A program made the position numbers and the translations under genes. 64,000 nucleotides of DNA from Aquincola tertiaricarbonis. Its GTDB lineage: Bacteria > Pseudomonadota > Gammaproteobacteria > Burkholderiales > Burkholderiaceae_C. The DNA is taken from positions 1 to 64,000 of the forward strand of contig NZ_JZUE01000012.1 of NCBI RefSeq assembly GCF_000969605.1, read 5' to 3'. Every line of letters begins with the position of its first letter. Positions within the stretch are counted from its first letter, which is position 1. Below are positions 30,736-39,750 of this stretch, in pieces. The notes beneath the pieces were generated by a model. That model did no database searches. It had not been told where the DNA came from and saw only the letters and a program-made list of their open reading frames with translations.

Positions 30736-32496
30736 GTGATCACCACGCTCAAGCCCGTCCTCGCCCGCCTCAGCTCCGGCGGCGCCCTGCCGCCCGGCCT
30801 CGTCAAGAGCCTGGGCCCGATCATCACGCTGGCCGTCGGCGTCACGCTGGCGGTGCTGATGTTCCTGTGGCGCGACCAGGCCGGCTACAAGGCCGTGTTC
30901 GGTGCCCGCGAGAAGATCGCCGCCGCCGACATGATGGCCGTGCTGGACGCCGAGGGCGTGGCGTACCGCATCCATCCCGACAGCGGCCAGGTGCTGGTGC
31001 CCGAGGCCCAGCTGGGCAAGGTGCGCATGCTGCTGGCCTCCAAGGGCGTGACGGCCAAGCTGCCCACCGGCCTGGAGCTGATGGACAAGAACGACCCGCT
31101 GGGCGTGAGCCAGTTCGTGCAGGACGTTCGCTTCCGCCGCGGCCTGGAAGGCGAGCTGGCGCAAAGCATCATGACCTTCGACGCGGTGGACTCGGCCCGG
31201 GTGCACCTGTCGATCGCCAAGTCGTCGTCCTTCGTGGTGAGCGACGGCGAGAAGAGCTCGGCCTCGGTGGTGGTGGCGCTCAAGCCCGGCCGCACCCTGA
31301 GCCATGAGCAGATCGCCGCGGCCATCAACCTGGTGGCCGGCAGCGTGGCCAGCCTGGAGCCGGCACGCGTGAGCCTGGTGGACCAGGCCGGCAACCTGCT
31401 GTCGGCCCGCGTGGACCTGGCCGATGCCGTGGACGGCACCGCGCAGATGAACGATGCGGCCAAGCGCTTCAGCGACGACGCCCGCCGCAACGTGCGCGAC
31501 CTGCTGGCGCCGGTGCTGGGCGAGGACAACTACAAGACGAGCGTCACCGCGCAGGTCGACAACGACCGCATCCAGGAAACGCACGAGACCTACGGCGCCA
31601 CGCCCAAGGTGACCAACGAGGCCATGCGCCAGGAGATGGACCGCGACGGCGTGGCCCTGGGCGTGCCGGGCTCCCTGAGCAACCGGCCGGTGGCGGTGGC
31701 GGCCTCGCAGCCGGCCGATGCCGGCACGGCGAGCAAGAACGCGACCACCCGCCAGTACGCCTACGACCGCAACATCACCCAGATCAAGCGCAGCCGCGGC
31801 CGCCTGGCCAAGCTGAACGTGGCGGTGGTGCTGAACACCGCGGCCGCGCCCAGCGGCAAGGGCAGCTGGACGCCCGAGGAGATCGCCGGCGTGGAGAAGA
31901 TGCTGCGCAGCGGCCTGGGCATCAACGCCGAGCGCGGCGACACGCTGGTGGTCTCGGCCCTGCCCTTCCCCGCACGGCCGGCGCCCGAGCCCTGGTGGCA
32001 GCAGCGCGACAACATCGTCGACATCACCGGCTACGTGGGCTATGCCGTGGCCGCCCTGCTGGGCTTCCTGCTGATCGTGCGTCCGCTGATGAAGCTGATG
32101 GCGCACCGCTTCGGCCCCGCCGGCATCACGCCGGTGACGCAGATCCCGCCGGCGCCGCAGGCCCTGCCGGCCACCACCGACCGGCCTTCGGCGCTGGGTT
32201 CGTCCGGCGCCGCCGGCCTGGCCGCGCTGCCCAAGCCGGGTGGTGCGGAGGCCGCGCTGCCGGGTGCCGCGCAGGTTGCCGCCACCGCCGCCGCCATGGC
32301 CGCGGCCGCGGGCGGCGCACCGGGCGAGATGTCCGTGCGGCCGCTGCTGGAGAACTACGACCTGCCGCCACCCGGCTCGCCGGTGGACGTGCTGGTCGAT
32401 CACCTGAAGGTCCTGGCCGGCAAGGAGCCGGAACGGGTCGCCGAAGTCGTCAAACAGTGGGTGCAGAAGAATGAGCGAGCAGAACAACCCGCTTGA
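30736..32496 (+). CDS. fliF: Flagellar MS-ring protein FliF
   Basis: A 586-residue protein with membrane helices near residues 24-45 and 440-460. The YscJ/FliF domain contains YRIHPDSGQVLVPEAQLGKVRMLLA, split as YRIHPDSGQVLVPEAQLG and KVRMLLASKG; GLELMDKNDPLGVSQFVQ; and FDAVDSARVHLSIAKSSSFV in part. Its C-terminal end (LLENYDLPPPGSPVDVL and VAEVVKQWVQ) is the FliG-binding tail. It starts with GTG at 30736 and overlaps fliG, so production of ring and switch is coupled. A Pro/Ala-rich stretch at 475-540 is unusually long. Confidence 0.93.
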   Translation: MITTLKPVLARLSSGGALPPGLVKSLGPIITLAVGVTLAVLMFLWRDQAGYKAVFGAREKIAAADMMAVLDAEGVAYRIHPDSGQVLVPEAQLGKVRMLLASKGVTAKLPTGLELMDKNDPLGVSQFVQDVRFRRGLEGELAQSIMTFDAVDSARVHLSIAKSSSFVVSDGEKSSASVVVALKPGRTLSHEQIAAAINLVAGSVASLEPARVSLVDQAGNLLSARVDLADAVDGTAQMNDAAKRFSDDARRNVRDLLAPVLGEDNYKTSVTAQVDNDRIQETHETYGATPKVTNEAMRQEMDRDGVALGVPGSLSNRPVAVAASQPADAGTASKNATTRQYAYDRNITQIKRSRGRLAKLNVAVVLNTAAAPSGKGSWTPEEIAGVEKMLRSGLGINAERGDTLVVSALPFPARPAPEPWWQQRDNIVDITGYVGYAVAALLGFLLIVRPLMKLMAHRFGPAGITPVTQIPPAPQALPATTDRPSALGSSGAAGLAALPKPGGAEAALPGAAQVAATAAAMAAAAGGAPGEMSVRPLLENYDLPPPGSPVDVLVDHLKVLAGKEPERVAEVVKQWVQKNERAEQPA

Positions 32497-33490
32497 AGGC
32501 GGCAGCCTGAGCCCGGTCGAGCAGGCCGCCATCGTCCTGCTGAGCATGGGTGAGGAGCCGGCCGCGGCCGTGCTGCGCTGCCTGTCGCGCGAGGAGCTGC
32601 TGGAGGTCACGCAGGTCATGTCGCGCATGAGCGGCATCAAGGTGGAATCGGTCAAGCATTCCATCCAGCACTTCTTCGAGGACTACCGCGAGCAAAGCGG
32701 CGTGCACGGCGCCTCGCGCAGCTACCTGCAGCGCTCGCTGGACCTGGCGCTGGGCCGCGAGATCGCCAGCAGCGTGCTCAACAGCATCTATGGCGATGCC
32801 ATCCGCCCGAAGATGGCGCGGCTGCAGTGGGCCTCGCCCAAGTGGCTGGCCGACCAGATCGCCAACGAGCATGTGCGCATGCAGGCGGTGTTCCTCGCCT
32901 TCCTGCCGAGCACCATGGCCGGCGGCGTGATCGATGCGCTGCCCGCCGAAGGCCGTGACCTGGTGCTGCTGAACGTGGCCCGGCTGAAGGAGATCGACCG
33001 CGAGCTGCTGACCGAGCTCGACCTGCTGGTGGACCGCTGCCTGGACACGCTGAGCACCCAGAGCACCAGCGTGGAAGGCATCCGCCAGGCCGCCGAGATC
33101 CTCAACCGCCTGCCCGGCAACCGCCAGCAGATGGTGGAGCTGCTGCGCGCCCACGACCCCGAGGTGATGCAGGAACTGGAGATCAGCATGTACGACTTCG
33201 GCGTGCTGGGCCGCCAGAGCGAGCCCAACCTGCTGAAGATCATCGAGGCGGTGCCGCTGGAGCAGTGGGCCATCGCGCTCAAGGGCGCCGAGCAGGCCGT
33301 GCGCGACGCCATCCTGCAGACCATGCCCAAGCGCCAGGCGCAGGCCTTCGAGGACACGATGCGCCGCAGCGGCCCGGTGCCGCTGTCCCGCGTCGAGCAG
33401 ACCCGCCAGGAGATCATGGCCCAGGTCAAGGCGCTGGTGGACGACGGCGAGATCGAGATCCAGCTGTTCGCCGAGGCGACGGTGGAATGA
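32471..33490 (+). CDS. fliG: Flagellar motor switch protein FliG (EHVR variant)
   Basis: A 339-residue protein with all three FliG regions. N-terminal: SPVEQAAIVLLSMGEEPAAAVLR. Middle: the surface that binds FliM normally has EHPQ, but here residues 133-136 are EHVR (NEHVRMQAVFLAFL). C-terminal torque helix region: FEDTMRRSGPVPLSRVEQTRQEIM, split as AFEDTMRRSGPVPLS and RVEQTRQEIM. Charged residues for stator contact are present. It overlaps fliF by 26 bp and fliH by 4 bp. The EHVR change matches the divergent FliM of this locus. Confidence 0.93.
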   Translation: MSEQNNPLEGGSLSPVEQAAIVLLSMGEEPAAAVLRCLSREELLEVTQVMSRMSGIKVESVKHSIQHFFEDYREQSGVHGASRSYLQRSLDLALGREIASSVLNSIYGDAIRPKMARLQWASPKWLADQIANEHVRMQAVFLAFLPSTMAGGVIDALPAEGRDLVLLNVARLKEIDRELLTELDLLVDRCLDTLSTQSTSVEGIRQAAEILNRLPGNRQQMVELLRAHDPEVMQELEISMYDFGVLGRQSEPNLLKIIEAVPLEQWAIALKGAEQAVRDAILQTMPKRQAQAFEDTMRRSGPVPLSRVEQTRQEIMAQVKALVDDGEIEIQLFAEATVE

Positions 33491-34593
33491 TGAGCATGAT
33501 CCGGCCGCATCGGTTTCCGCCGTTGGCGAAGGTCAACGTGGCCAAGGCCATCGGCGAGTCGCATGGCTACTCGCCAGACGCGCAGGCCTCGCTGGCCGAG
33601 GGCTTCCAGCATGGCCAGCAGCTCGGCTACCGCGAAGGTTATGACCAGGGCCTGCAGCGTGGCCGCGACGACGGCCAGGCCATCGGCCGCGACGAAGGCC
33701 GCCGCATCGGCGTGCAGGAAGGCCGGCGCGAGGCCGCCGCCCGCTTCGACAAGCTGGCCGGCCCGGTGGACGCAGTGCTGGCCGCGCTGCAGCAGGCGCA
33801 GGCCGACTACCAGGCCGCGATGCGCGAGGAGGTGGTGGACCTGGTGGCCCGCGTGGCCCGCCAGGTGATCCGCTGCGAGCTGGCGCTGCAGCCGGTGCAG
33901 CTGCTGCACCTGGTGGACGAGACCCTGGCCACCATGCCGCCGCCGCACGAGAAGGTGGAAGTGCACCTGAATCCCGAGGACCTGCAGCGCATCCGCGACG
34001 TGGACCCGGACCGCGCCAGCCGCTGGACGCTGGTGCCCGATGCCACGCTGGACGCCGGCGAATGCCGCGTGAAGGCCGGCCGCCGCGAAGCCGATGCCGG
34101 CTGCCGCCAGCGCCTGGCCGCCTGCATGGACCAGGTGCGCTCGCAATTGATCGACAACCCCGCGCCGGCCGGGGCCGAGCCGGCACCGGCCGTGGCCGCA
34201 CCTGCACCTGCACCTGCACCTGCACCTGCACCGGCCGTGGCTGCACCTGCACCTGCACCTGCACCTGCACCTGCACCCGCGCCAGTCGCCGCACCGGCAG
34301 TGCCTGCCGAAGCCGCGCCGGTGGCCGCGCCTGCCGACCCGATCGCGCCCGCCCCGGCGCCCGCCGAGAAGCCGGCGCCCGCCGCGCGCAAGAAACCCGC
34401 TGCCGAGCCGCAAGCCGAGGCACCCGTTGCCGCCGCACCGGCCACCGTGGCCAAGCCGGCCGCCAAGTCCGCGGCCAAGGCCACTGCCAAGGCCCCCGCC
34501 GCCAAGCCTGCTGAAGCCGCGGCCGACAAGCCGGCCGCCAAGGCCCCGGCCAGCCGCCGCAAGGCCGCCGCCACGCAAGAGGTGACCGCATGA
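33487..34593 (+). CDS. fliH: Flagellar export regulator FliH with Ala/Pro/Lys-rich tail
   Basis: A 368-residue protein; FliH is normally about 230-250. Residues 1-220 are the FliH core: GFQHGQQLGYREGYDQGLQRG (G-x-x-x-G heptad region, split as GFQHGQQLGYREG and YDQGLQRGRDDG), REEVVDLVARVARQVIRCEL, and VEVHLNPEDLQRIRD. From about 223 to the end it is low complexity: two Ala-Pro repeats encoded by CACCTG hexamers (34199-34279), then a histone-H1-like AAKPAAKSAAKATAKAPAAKP tail (A/K/P-rich). FliH inhibits and positions the FliI ATPase. It overlaps fliG and fliI by 4 bp each. Confidence 0.85.
   Translation: MMSMIRPHRFPPLAKVNVAKAIGESHGYSPDAQASLAEGFQHGQQLGYREGYDQGLQRGRDDGQAIGRDEGRRIGVQEGRREAAARFDKLAGPVDAVLAALQQAQADYQAAMREEVVDLVARVARQVIRCELALQPVQLLHLVDETLATMPPPHEKVEVHLNPEDLQRIRDVDPDRASRWTLVPDATLDAGECRVKAGRREADAGCRQRLAACMDQVRSQLIDNPAPAGAEPAPAVAAPAPAPAPAPAPAVAAPAPAPAPAPAPAPVAAPAVPAEAAPVAAPADPIAPAPAPAEKPAPAARKKPAAEPQAEAPVAAAPATVAKPAAKSAAKATAKAPAAKPAEAAADKPAAKAPASRRKAAATQEVTA
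34199..34279 (+). repeat. Two CACCTG hexamer arrays inside fliH
   Basis: Two runs of five perfect CACCTG units (34199-34228 and 34244-34273), each followed by a near copy (CACCGG, CACCCG), are separated by 15 nt. They encode alternating Ala-Pro. Because the unit is six bases, slippage would change the length of the tail by two residues without shifting the frame. Confidence 0.9.
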
Positions 34594-35900
34594 TCGGTGC
34601 CGCGCTCCGCCAGGTGCAGCTGGGCAGCGTGCCGGTGGCCACGCCCACCGGCCGGCTGGTCGGCGCCTCCGGCCTGCTGCTGGAAAGCGTCGGCTGCGCA
34701 CTGCGCACCGGCCAGCGCTGCAGCATCGAGACCGGCAACGGCGGCTGGATCGACGCGCAGGTGATCGGCTTCCGCGAGGACGTCTCCTACCTGATGCCCT
34801 TCAAGCAGCCCGAAGGCCTGTGCACCGGTGCCCGCGTGCTGCCGCAGCCCGACCAGAGCGCGCTGCAGATCGGCCCGCAATGGCTGGGCCGCATCGTCAA
34901 CGGCCTGGGCGAGCCGGTGGACGGCCTCGGCCGCCTGGGCGGCGACCATGTGCTGGAAACGCAGCCGCCGCGTGTGAATCCGCTGAAGAAGCGCCCGGTG
35001 GACGAGCCGCTGGACGTCGGCGTGCGCGCCATCAACGGCATGCTCACGCTGGGCAAGGGCCAGCGCGTGGGCCTGATGGCCGGCAGCGGCGTGGGCAAGA
35101 GCGTGCTGCTGGGCCTGATCACCCGCCAGACCGTGGCCGACGTGGTGGTGGTGGGCCTGATCGGCGAACGCGGCCGCGAGGTGCGCGAGTTCATCGACCT
35201 CTCGCTGGGCGAGGCCGGCCTGGCCCGCGCCGTGGTGGTGGTGGCCCCGGCCGACGAATCGCCGCTGATGCGGGTGCGCGCCACCGAGCTGTGCCATGCC
35301 ATCGCCGCCCACTTCCGCGACCAGGGCCAGGACGTGCTGCTGCTGGTGGATTCGCTCACCCGCTATGCCATGGCCCGCCGCGAGGTGGCGCTGGCCCTGG
35401 GCGAGCCGCCGGCCACGCGCGGCTATCCGCCCAGCGTCTTCAGCATGCTGCCGCAGTTGGTGGAAAGCGCCGGCAACGGCGAGAACGCCGAAGGCAGCAT
35501 GAGCGCCATCTACACCGTGCTGGCCGAAGGCGACGACCAGCAGGACCCGGTGGTGGACACCGCACGCGCCATCCTCGACGGCCACATCGTGCTGTCGCGC
35601 GAGCTGGCCGAGCGCGGCCACTACCCCGCCATCGACATCGCGCAGTCCATCAGCCGCTGCATGGCGCTGGTGACCACGCATGAACACCAGCTGGCCGCGC
35701 GGGCGCTGAAGGCCATGGTGGCCCGCCATGCGCAGGTGCGCGACCTGCTGCCGCTGGGCGCCTACGTGCCCGGCGCGGATCCGGTGACCGACCGCGCGGT
35801 GAATGCCTGGCCGCGCATCGAGCAGTTCCTGCACCAGGGCGTGCGTGAAGCCGCGCCGCTGGCCGACAGCGTGGCCCAGCTGGGCGAGGTGGTGGCATGA
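34590..35900 (+). CDS. fliI: Flagellum-specific ATPase FliI
   Basis: A 436-residue F1-beta-like ATPase. The P-loop is GSGVGKS at residues 165-171; further motifs are VVVGLIGERGREVREFI, VVVAPADESPLMRVRA, DVLLLVDSLTRYAMARREVA (Walker B LLLVDS) and GEPPATRGYPPSVFSMLP. It energises unfolding and delivery of export substrates together with FliH and FliJ. It overlaps fliH and fliJ by 4 bp (ATGA in both). Length and motifs are normal. Confidence 0.96.
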   Translation: MIGAALRQVQLGSVPVATPTGRLVGASGLLLESVGCALRTGQRCSIETGNGGWIDAQVIGFREDVSYLMPFKQPEGLCTGARVLPQPDQSALQIGPQWLGRIVNGLGEPVDGLGRLGGDHVLETQPPRVNPLKKRPVDEPLDVGVRAINGMLTLGKGQRVGLMAGSGVGKSVLLGLITRQTVADVVVVGLIGERGREVREFIDLSLGEAGLARAVVVVAPADESPLMRVRATELCHAIAAHFRDQGQDVLLLVDSLTRYAMARREVALALGEPPATRGYPPSVFSMLPQLVESAGNGENAEGSMSAIYTVLAEGDDQQDPVVDTARAILDGHIVLSRELAERGHYPAIDIAQSISRCMALVTTHEHQLAARALKAMVARHAQVRDLLPLGAYVPGADPVTDRAVNAWPRIEQFLHQGVREAAPLADSVAQLGEVVA

Positions 35901-36337
35901 GTTCATCCAAGCCGATTCCGCTGGACCGCCTGGTCGAGCTGCGGGAAAAGGAAGTGGACCGCCTGACCAGCGACTTCGCCGCCCGCGAAGCCGTGCGCCA
36001 GCGCTACCTGAGCAACCTGGAGCGCATGCGTGCCCTGTGCCGCGACGCCGATACCGGCCTGCCCTCCGGCAAGGCCAGCGCGGCGCTGGCGATGAACAGC
36101 AGCGCCTACAAGCAGTCGCTGCTGGCGATGACCGCGGCCCATGCCAACGACCTGGCCGCGCACGAGGCGCAGATGGCCGTGGCCCAGCAGGCGCTGCACC
36201 AGGCCGCGCGCGGCCACGAGGTGCTGCGCCAGGTGGTCGAGAAGCAGTCGCTGGCGCTGCTGCGCGCCCAGGGCGTGCGCGACCAGAAGCTGTCGGACGA
36301 CCTGGCCGCCCAGGTGTGGCTGCGGGGGCGCGCGTGA
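35897..36337 (+). CDS. fliJ: Flagellar export chaperone FliJ
   Basis: A 146-residue, largely helical coiled-coil protein (LVELREKEVDRLTSDFAARE, RYLSNLERMRAL and EKQSLALLRAQGVRDQKL segments). It has little sequence conservation but the right length and position after fliI. FliJ links the ATPase ring to FlhA. Overlaps fliI by 4 bp. Confidence 0.85.
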   Translation: MSSSKPIPLDRLVELREKEVDRLTSDFAAREAVRQRYLSNLERMRALCRDADTGLPSGKASAALAMNSSAYKQSLLAMTAAHANDLAAHEAQMAVAQQALHQAARGHEVLRQVVEKQSLALLRAQGVRDQKLSDDLAAQVWLRGRA

Positions 36338-36419
36338 TGTCCGCCCGGCCTTGCATTTCAGCGCGGGTCGCCTGCGGTCGCCTTGACCTCAGGACCACCA
36401 CGCTTTCGAGGAGTGCCCT

Positions 36420-37775
36420 GTGACCACCGGTTTCGATCCCGCCACCATCGCCCAGCAACTGGCCACCGCCTATACCCAGGGCGCGCAGACGCAGCTCAGC
36501 AACAAGACCAAGGCGGCCACGGCCACCTCGGCGGCGCTGACCAAGATGCGTTCGTCGCTCATGGCCTTCGACACGGCGATGGCCAGCCTGTCGACCAAGA
36601 AGAGCGTGATCAAGTACGCGGCCAGCTTCGACAGCACCACCCATGGCACGGCCACCGCCTCGGCCACGGCGCAGCCGGGCACCTACTCGTTCTTCGTGCA
36701 GCAGCTGGCCACCACGCACCAGGTGGCCTATGCCAACGTGGCCGATGCCGCGGAGACCGGCACGCTGGGCTTCTCGCTGGCCGACGGCACCAGCTTCAAC
36801 GTGAGCTTTGCCGGCGCCGACAGCGACGCCAGCGGCCTGCTGTCGCCGGCCGAGCTGGCGCGCGCCATCAACAACGATGCCGACAACAAGGGCAGCGTGA
36901 CCGCCAGCGTCATCACCGCCGGTGGCGCCACGCAGCTGGTGCTGTCGTCGGGCAAGTCGGGTGCGGGCGGCGCGGTGACGCTGGACACCAGCGGCCTGAC
37001 CGACGGCGCGCTGAAGGCCAAGCTGGCCAGCGGCAACACGCTGGTGGGCGCGCAGGACGCCATCGTCTGGCTGGGCGCCCAAGGCACCGGCGTGCAGCTG
37101 CAGCAGGCTTCCAACACCTTCACCGCGGTGCAGGGCGTGTCGATCAACTTCACCAAGGCCATGGCGCCCGGTGACGCCCCGGTGACGCTGACGGTGAGCA
37201 ACGACGCCGGCGGCACCGCCAGCAACGTGCGCAGCTTCGTCGATGCCTACAACGCGCTGCGCGGCAGCCTGGGCGAGCTGACCCGCACCGCCAACAAGGA
37301 CACCGGCGCCGCCGCCGGTGCCTTCGCCAGCGATGCCAGCGTGCGCTCGATGGTCGGCCGCCTGGGCGCGCTGGTGCGCCAGGAAGTGGGCGGCCTGAAG
37401 CTGTCCGACTTCGGCATCACGCTGGACCGCAACGGCAGCATGCAGCTGGACCAGGCCAAGCTGGAGAAGGCGCTGGCGGCCAATCCCACCGGGCTGGACA
37501 CGGTGCTGGGCAGCTCCAGCAGCACCGCGCCCAGCGGGCTGTTCGGCGCGCTGGACAAGTACATCGACCAGTGGACCAACAGCGCCAGCGGCCAGATCAA
37601 GCAGCGGCAGGACTCGGTGTCCTCCACGCAGAAAGCCCTCACCTCGCGCCAGTCCCGGCTCGATACCCAGTACGACAACCTGTATTCGCGGTACCTCGCG
37701 CAGTTCACGCAGCTCCAGTCGCTGCAGCAGAACATGAGCGAGACCACCAACCTGTTCACCTCATTGTCGAGTTGA
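36420..37775 (+). CDS. fliD: Flagellar filament cap protein FliD (LafB)
   Basis: A 451-residue protein. N-terminal FliD domain: FDPATIAQQLATAYTQGAQTQL, then a hook-like region (TYSFFVQQLATTHQVAY). C-terminal domain: VRSFVDAYNALRGSLGELTRT and KLSDFGITLDRNGSMQLDQ, ending in a coiled coil (TQLQSLQQNMSETTNLF). FliD caps the growing filament and helps flagellin fold. It begins with GTG, with GAGGAG 7 nt before it. In laf loci the flagellin gene lafA usually stands just before lafB; here only 82 bp separate fliJ and fliD and no flagellin gene fits. Confidence 0.92.
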   Translation: MTTGFDPATIAQQLATAYTQGAQTQLSNKTKAATATSAALTKMRSSLMAFDTAMASLSTKKSVIKYAASFDSTTHGTATASATAQPGTYSFFVQQLATTHQVAYANVADAAETGTLGFSLADGTSFNVSFAGADSDASGLLSPAELARAINNDADNKGSVTASVITAGGATQLVLSSGKSGAGGAVTLDTSGLTDGALKAKLASGNTLVGAQDAIVWLGAQGTGVQLQQASNTFTAVQGVSINFTKAMAPGDAPVTLTVSNDAGGTASNVRSFVDAYNALRGSLGELTRTANKDTGAAAGAFASDASVRSMVGRLGALVRQEVGGLKLSDFGITLDRNGSMQLDQAKLEKALAANPTGLDTVLGSSSSTAPSGLFGALDKYIDQWTNSASGQIKQRQDSVSSTQKALTSRQSRLDTQYDNLYSRYLAQFTQLQSLQQNMSETTNLFTSLSS

Positions 37776-37782
37776 CACCCCC

Positions 37783-38175
37783 ATGAACCTGAACCAAGAC
37801 GGCTATCGCAGCTACCACGCGGTGAACCTCGGCGCCCAGACGGCACAGGCGTCGCCGGTGCAGCTGGTGCTGATCCTGACCGACGGCCTGCTCGAGGAAC
37901 TGGCCCGCGCCCGTGCCCACGTGGTGGCACGCCGCTACGAGATGAAGGCCCGCAGCCTGGACAAGTGCATCGACATCCTGCACGGCCTGGCCAGCTCGCT
38001 GGACTTCGACAACGGCGGCGACATCGTGCAGAACCTGGACCGCCTGTACGACTACTGCGCCGACCGCCTGTACCACGCCGGCACCCAGCTGGACCCGGAG
38101 ATCATCGACGAGGTGACCGGCCTGCTGACCACGCTCAAGCAGGGCTGGCTGGGCCTGCAGGCACGCCATGGATAG
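37783..38175 (+). CDS. fliS: Flagellar export chaperone FliS (LafC)
   Basis: A 130-residue helical chaperone: YRSYHAVNLGAQTAQASPVQLVLILTDGLLEELARA, split as YRSYHAVNLGAQTAQASPVQ and LVLILTDGLLEEL, and KCIDILHGLASSLDFDNGGDIVQNL with LYDYCADRL in the second half. It keeps flagellin soluble before export. It lies 7 bp behind fliD and overlaps the fliT-like gene by 8 bp. Its presence implies that a flagellin gene exists elsewhere. Confidence 0.93.
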   Translation: MNLNQDGYRSYHAVNLGAQTAQASPVQLVLILTDGLLEELARARAHVVARRYEMKARSLDKCIDILHGLASSLDFDNGGDIVQNLDRLYDYCADRLYHAGTQLDPEIIDEVTGLLTTLKQGWLGLQARHG

Positions 38176-38473
38176 GCGTCCCGCCCTGCTGGGCTGGCGC
38201 CAGCGGCTGGAAACCGCAGCTCGCCACGACGACTGGGCGGCGCTGGCACGCGCCGACCGCGAAGTGGCCGCCGGCCTGCCCGGCCTGGCCGCCGCCGGCC
38301 CCTGGTCGGACATCGAACGCATCGCGCTGCAGCAGCTGCAGCAAAGCCACGCCACCGCGCGCGAGCGCTGTGGCAGCGCCCTCACGGCCCTGGGCCGCCA
38401 GCTCGACGCCATGCGCCAGCAGCGCGAAGGCTGGCTGGCCTACGCAGGCGGCAACGCCTGGGACACCGAATGA
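38168..38473 (+). CDS. fliT: Probable FliT-like chaperone
   Basis: A 101-residue helical protein (GWRQRLETAARHDDWAALARADREVA and ALTALGRQLDAMRQQREGWLAY in part). Sequence conservation is low. The assignment rests on size, helical character and position between fliS and fliK, where laf loci carry a FliT-like gene (lafX in some systems). FliT chaperones the cap protein FliD. Overlaps fliS by 8 bp and fliK by 4 bp. Confidence 0.65.
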   Translation: MDRRPALLGWRQRLETAARHDDWAALARADREVAAGLPGLAAAGPWSDIERIALQQLQQSHATARERCGSALTALGRQLDAMRQQREGWLAYAGGNAWDTE

Positions 38474-39747
38474 ACATCCCCGCCCACGTCACCGTGCCCA
38501 CCCAGGCCGCAGCGCCCGTGCCCGAGGGCACCGCCGGCGCCCTGCCGCCCGTGGCCGCCGCGGCCACCCCGCCGGCCGCGCCCGCGGCGCAAGCCCTGCC
38601 GGCCGGCATGCCGACCCAGCAGCCGGCCACCGCCACGCCGGTCGCCGCCGTGCCCAGCGCCTTCAATGCGCTGCTGGCCAGCCTGGGCCTGGTGACGCCC
38701 GCAGCCGACGGCGCCGCGCAAGAGACGGCGGAGCCGGCCGACGCAGAGGCCGACGCCACGACCACCGCCGTCCTGCCCGCACTGCCGCCGGGTGCGCCCG
38801 AGTTGCCGGTGCCGGCCGCCGAACTCACGCCGGCCTGGCGCAGCGATGCCGCCATGCTCATGGCCAGCCTGCCGCCTGCCGCCGCCGTGCAGCCGGGCGG
38901 GGCCGCCACCCCGGCGGGCCCGACCACGGCCCAGCCCGCGTCCACCGCCGTGCCCGCCCTGGCGGCCACACAAGCCGCCGGCGCCTCGGCGGCGCTGCCG
39001 TCGACCACCGCCCTGCCGGTGGCCACGCCGACCGGTGGCGCCGGTGCCGCGGGCCGCGCCGCGCGGGCGCCGGTCGCCGAACGTCCACAAGCGCAGGCCA
39101 CGCTGCCCGCCAGCGGCCCGGCCAGCACCGCTGCGCTCGCCGCGCCGTCCACCCTGCCGGTGTCCACTGCCCAGCCGCCGCGCGAGGCCGCGGCGCTGCC
39201 GGCCGACGCCGCCACGCCGCCCTCCGCTCGCCGCGACGACGCCAACACCGCCGCCTGGGCGCTGCCGCCGGCCGATGGCGCCAGCTTCGCGGTGGAGGCC
39301 ACCACGGCAACCGCCGGCACGGCCACGGCGGCCAAGCCGGTACCGGCCCACGGCCAGGCGCTGCTGGAAGCGCTGGGCGAACGGGTGCAGGTGCAGATCG
39401 CCCAGCGCAGCGAGCATGCGGTCATCCGCCTCGATCCGCAGGCCATGGGCAGCGTGGAGATCGTGCTGCGCCATGAAGGCGGCGCGCTGCAGGTGCAGCT
39501 CAGCGCCAGCCACCCCGATGTGCAGCGGCAGCTGCAAGGCATCAGCGAAGCCTTGCGGCAGGACCTGTCGCAGCGCCAGTACACCGACGTCTCGGTCAAC
39601 GTGGCGGCACAGCAGCACGGCGATGCCGATGGCCGCCGCCGCCAGGGCGGCCAGCCGCAGCCCGAGCAACGCCCCGGCCAGGCCCTGGCCGAGGCCGAGC
39701 GCGGTAGCACGGCCGGCGCCTTCTCCCTGGCGTCCAGCCTGGAGTAA
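38470..39747 (+). CDS. fliK: Flagellar hook-length control protein FliK (LafE)
   Basis: A 425-residue protein. Residues 1-290 are Ala/Pro/Thr-rich and disordered, the molecular ruler region. Residues 300-400 form the Flg_hook domain: LLEALGERVQVQIAQRSEHAVIRLDPQAMGSVEIVLRHEGG (core VIRLDPQAMGSVEIVLRHEGG is longer than allowed here; key residues are L-D-P-Q-x-x-G-x-x-E-I), then LQGISEALRQDLSQRQY. The tail is Gln-rich. FliK stops hook growth and triggers the FlhB switch. It overlaps fliT by 4 bp and is followed by fliL at 3 bp. Confidence 0.88.
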   Translation: MNIPAHVTVPTQAAAPVPEGTAGALPPVAAAATPPAAPAAQALPAGMPTQQPATATPVAAVPSAFNALLASLGLVTPAADGAAQETAEPADAEADATTTAVLPALPPGAPELPVPAAELTPAWRSDAAMLMASLPPAAAVQPGGAATPAGPTTAQPASTAVPALAATQAAGASAALPSTTALPVATPTGGAGAAGRAARAPVAERPQAQATLPASGPASTAALAAPSTLPVSTAQPPREAAALPADAATPPSARRDDANTAAWALPPADGASFAVEATTATAGTATAAKPVPAHGQALLEALGERVQVQIAQRSEHAVIRLDPQAMGSVEIVLRHEGGALQVQLSASHPDVQRQLQGISEALRQDLSQRQYTDVSVNVAAQQHGDADGRRRQGGQPQPEQRPGQALAEAERGSTAGAFSLASSLE

Positions 39748-39750
39748 CCC

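Noticed and set aside
34199-34279. CRISPR-like or mobile repeat
   Set aside because: Direct hexamer repeats without spacers, in frame inside fliH; a simple sequence repeat.
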